Source: Oceanospirillaceae bacterium (lineage in GTDB: Bacteria > Pseudomonadota > Gammaproteobacteria > Pseudomonadales > Balneatricaceae). Taken from it: a stretch of 5,651 nucleotides of DNA. The notes under the pieces are model-generated. The model made no database searches. It was given only the letters and a program-made list of their open reading frames with translations, and was not told where the DNA came from. The first letter of the stretch is position 1, and every line of letters starts with the position of its first letter. The position numbers were made by a program, and so were the translations under genes. The stretch lies in the NCBI GenBank assembly GCA_023954795.1, contig JAGSHA010000230.1, positions 1 to 5,651 on the forward strand, written 5' to 3'. Positions 5,186 through 5,651 of the stretch are shown piece by piece.

Positions 5186-5617
5186 TCAACCAGAGTGTTG
5201 CAAATACAGCAGATAGATCGCAACGACGATCAATATGCTCCCCATAACTCTGTTGAATACACGCAGATTTGAGCGTTCTGCCAGAAGCGTACTGATCCGG
5301 TCACCCACAAGCGCCCAGCTGCTCACGCATAGGTAGCAGATCACAAAATACAGTCCAACAAACACATAGAGCAAGCTGGAAGCATCAGCCAGATTGAACG
5401 CTGTGACACCTGAAAGACATGCGATCCAGGCTTTTGGGTTAAGCCATTGAAGCAGTACCCCCTGAAGGAAGGTGGGGCGTGTATCGTTGGCGATCTCGAT
5501 ATCGGGATTAGCTGTTGCGACTTTATAGCCCATGTAGCATATAAAGCCGGCACCGAGATAACCCAACATCATCATCAACTGTTCGAATAATGAAATCCAA
5601 TTACAGCATCTAATCAT
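5186..5617 (-). pseudogene. LysE/RhtB-family amino-acid exporter, N-terminally truncated
   Basis: The open frame gives 143 residues, whereas LysE/RhtB exporters are usually about 200. The visible part is the C-terminal two thirds: membrane segments near 14-32, 52-72, 82-104 and 122-140, with the family motif Q-x-LNPKAW (57-64) after a charged loop. The first one or two membrane helices, including the conserved TPGPN region, are missing. Upstream in the same frame are TAA codons at 5650-5648 and 5644-5642, and neither other minus-strand frame in the last 34 bases encodes a hydrophobic LysE start. ATG 5617 has no ribosome site. The family moves amino acids such as lysine, homoserine or threonine out of the cell; this copy is probably not functional unless a rearranged start lies outside the window. 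The exact break point, somewhere near 5580-5617, is uncertain. Confidence 0.75.
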
Positions 5618-5651
5618 ATTATCTACAACGTAATAGACTGCTTAGCATTAC

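Overview
The window looks like chromosomal DNA from a gammaproteobacterium, probably of a marine/Oceanospirillales-like type. The clues are moderate GC, a DUF3313-type lipoprotein, a PAS-GGDEF enzyme with a periplasmic sensor, and a GEMM-I riboswitch. This placement is inference; no gene here fixes the species.

Layout. Positions 1-75 are the 3' end of an unidentified plus-strand gene, closed by a strong intrinsic terminator (104-133). A plus-strand lipoprotein gene (253-942) faces a small minus-strand gene (991-1293) for a 100-residue exported protein. The leader of that small gene carries a clear cyclic-di-GMP-I (GEMM-I) riboswitch aptamer (about 1353-1434, minus strand), followed by a stretch with competing helices that reach the ribosome binding site. 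From about 1442 to 2616 the DNA is gene-poor, AT-rich in places and rich in inverted repeats; the only plausible gene there is a small minus-strand zinc-ribbon protein (1802-2002). A good sigma70 promoter (2428-2456) starts a leader of about 150 nt for a full-length membrane diguanylate cyclase (2617-4584) with GGDEF motif and RxxD inhibitory site. A GNAT acetyltransferase (4645-5157) follows on the same strand. The window ends with a convergent LysE/RhtB-family gene (5186-5617, minus) that lacks its N-terminal third and has in-frame stops just upstream.

How the parts may work together. The window holds both a producer of c-di-GMP (the PAS-GGDEF protein) and an RNA sensor of c-di-GMP (the riboswitch before the exported protein). 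The simplest reading is a local signalling unit in which an envelope signal changes c-di-GMP and the riboswitch adjusts output of a small secreted or periplasmic protein of unknown function. The enzyme need not act specifically on this riboswitch, since c-di-GMP diffuses. The riboswitch and its orphan target are the most interesting part of the window.
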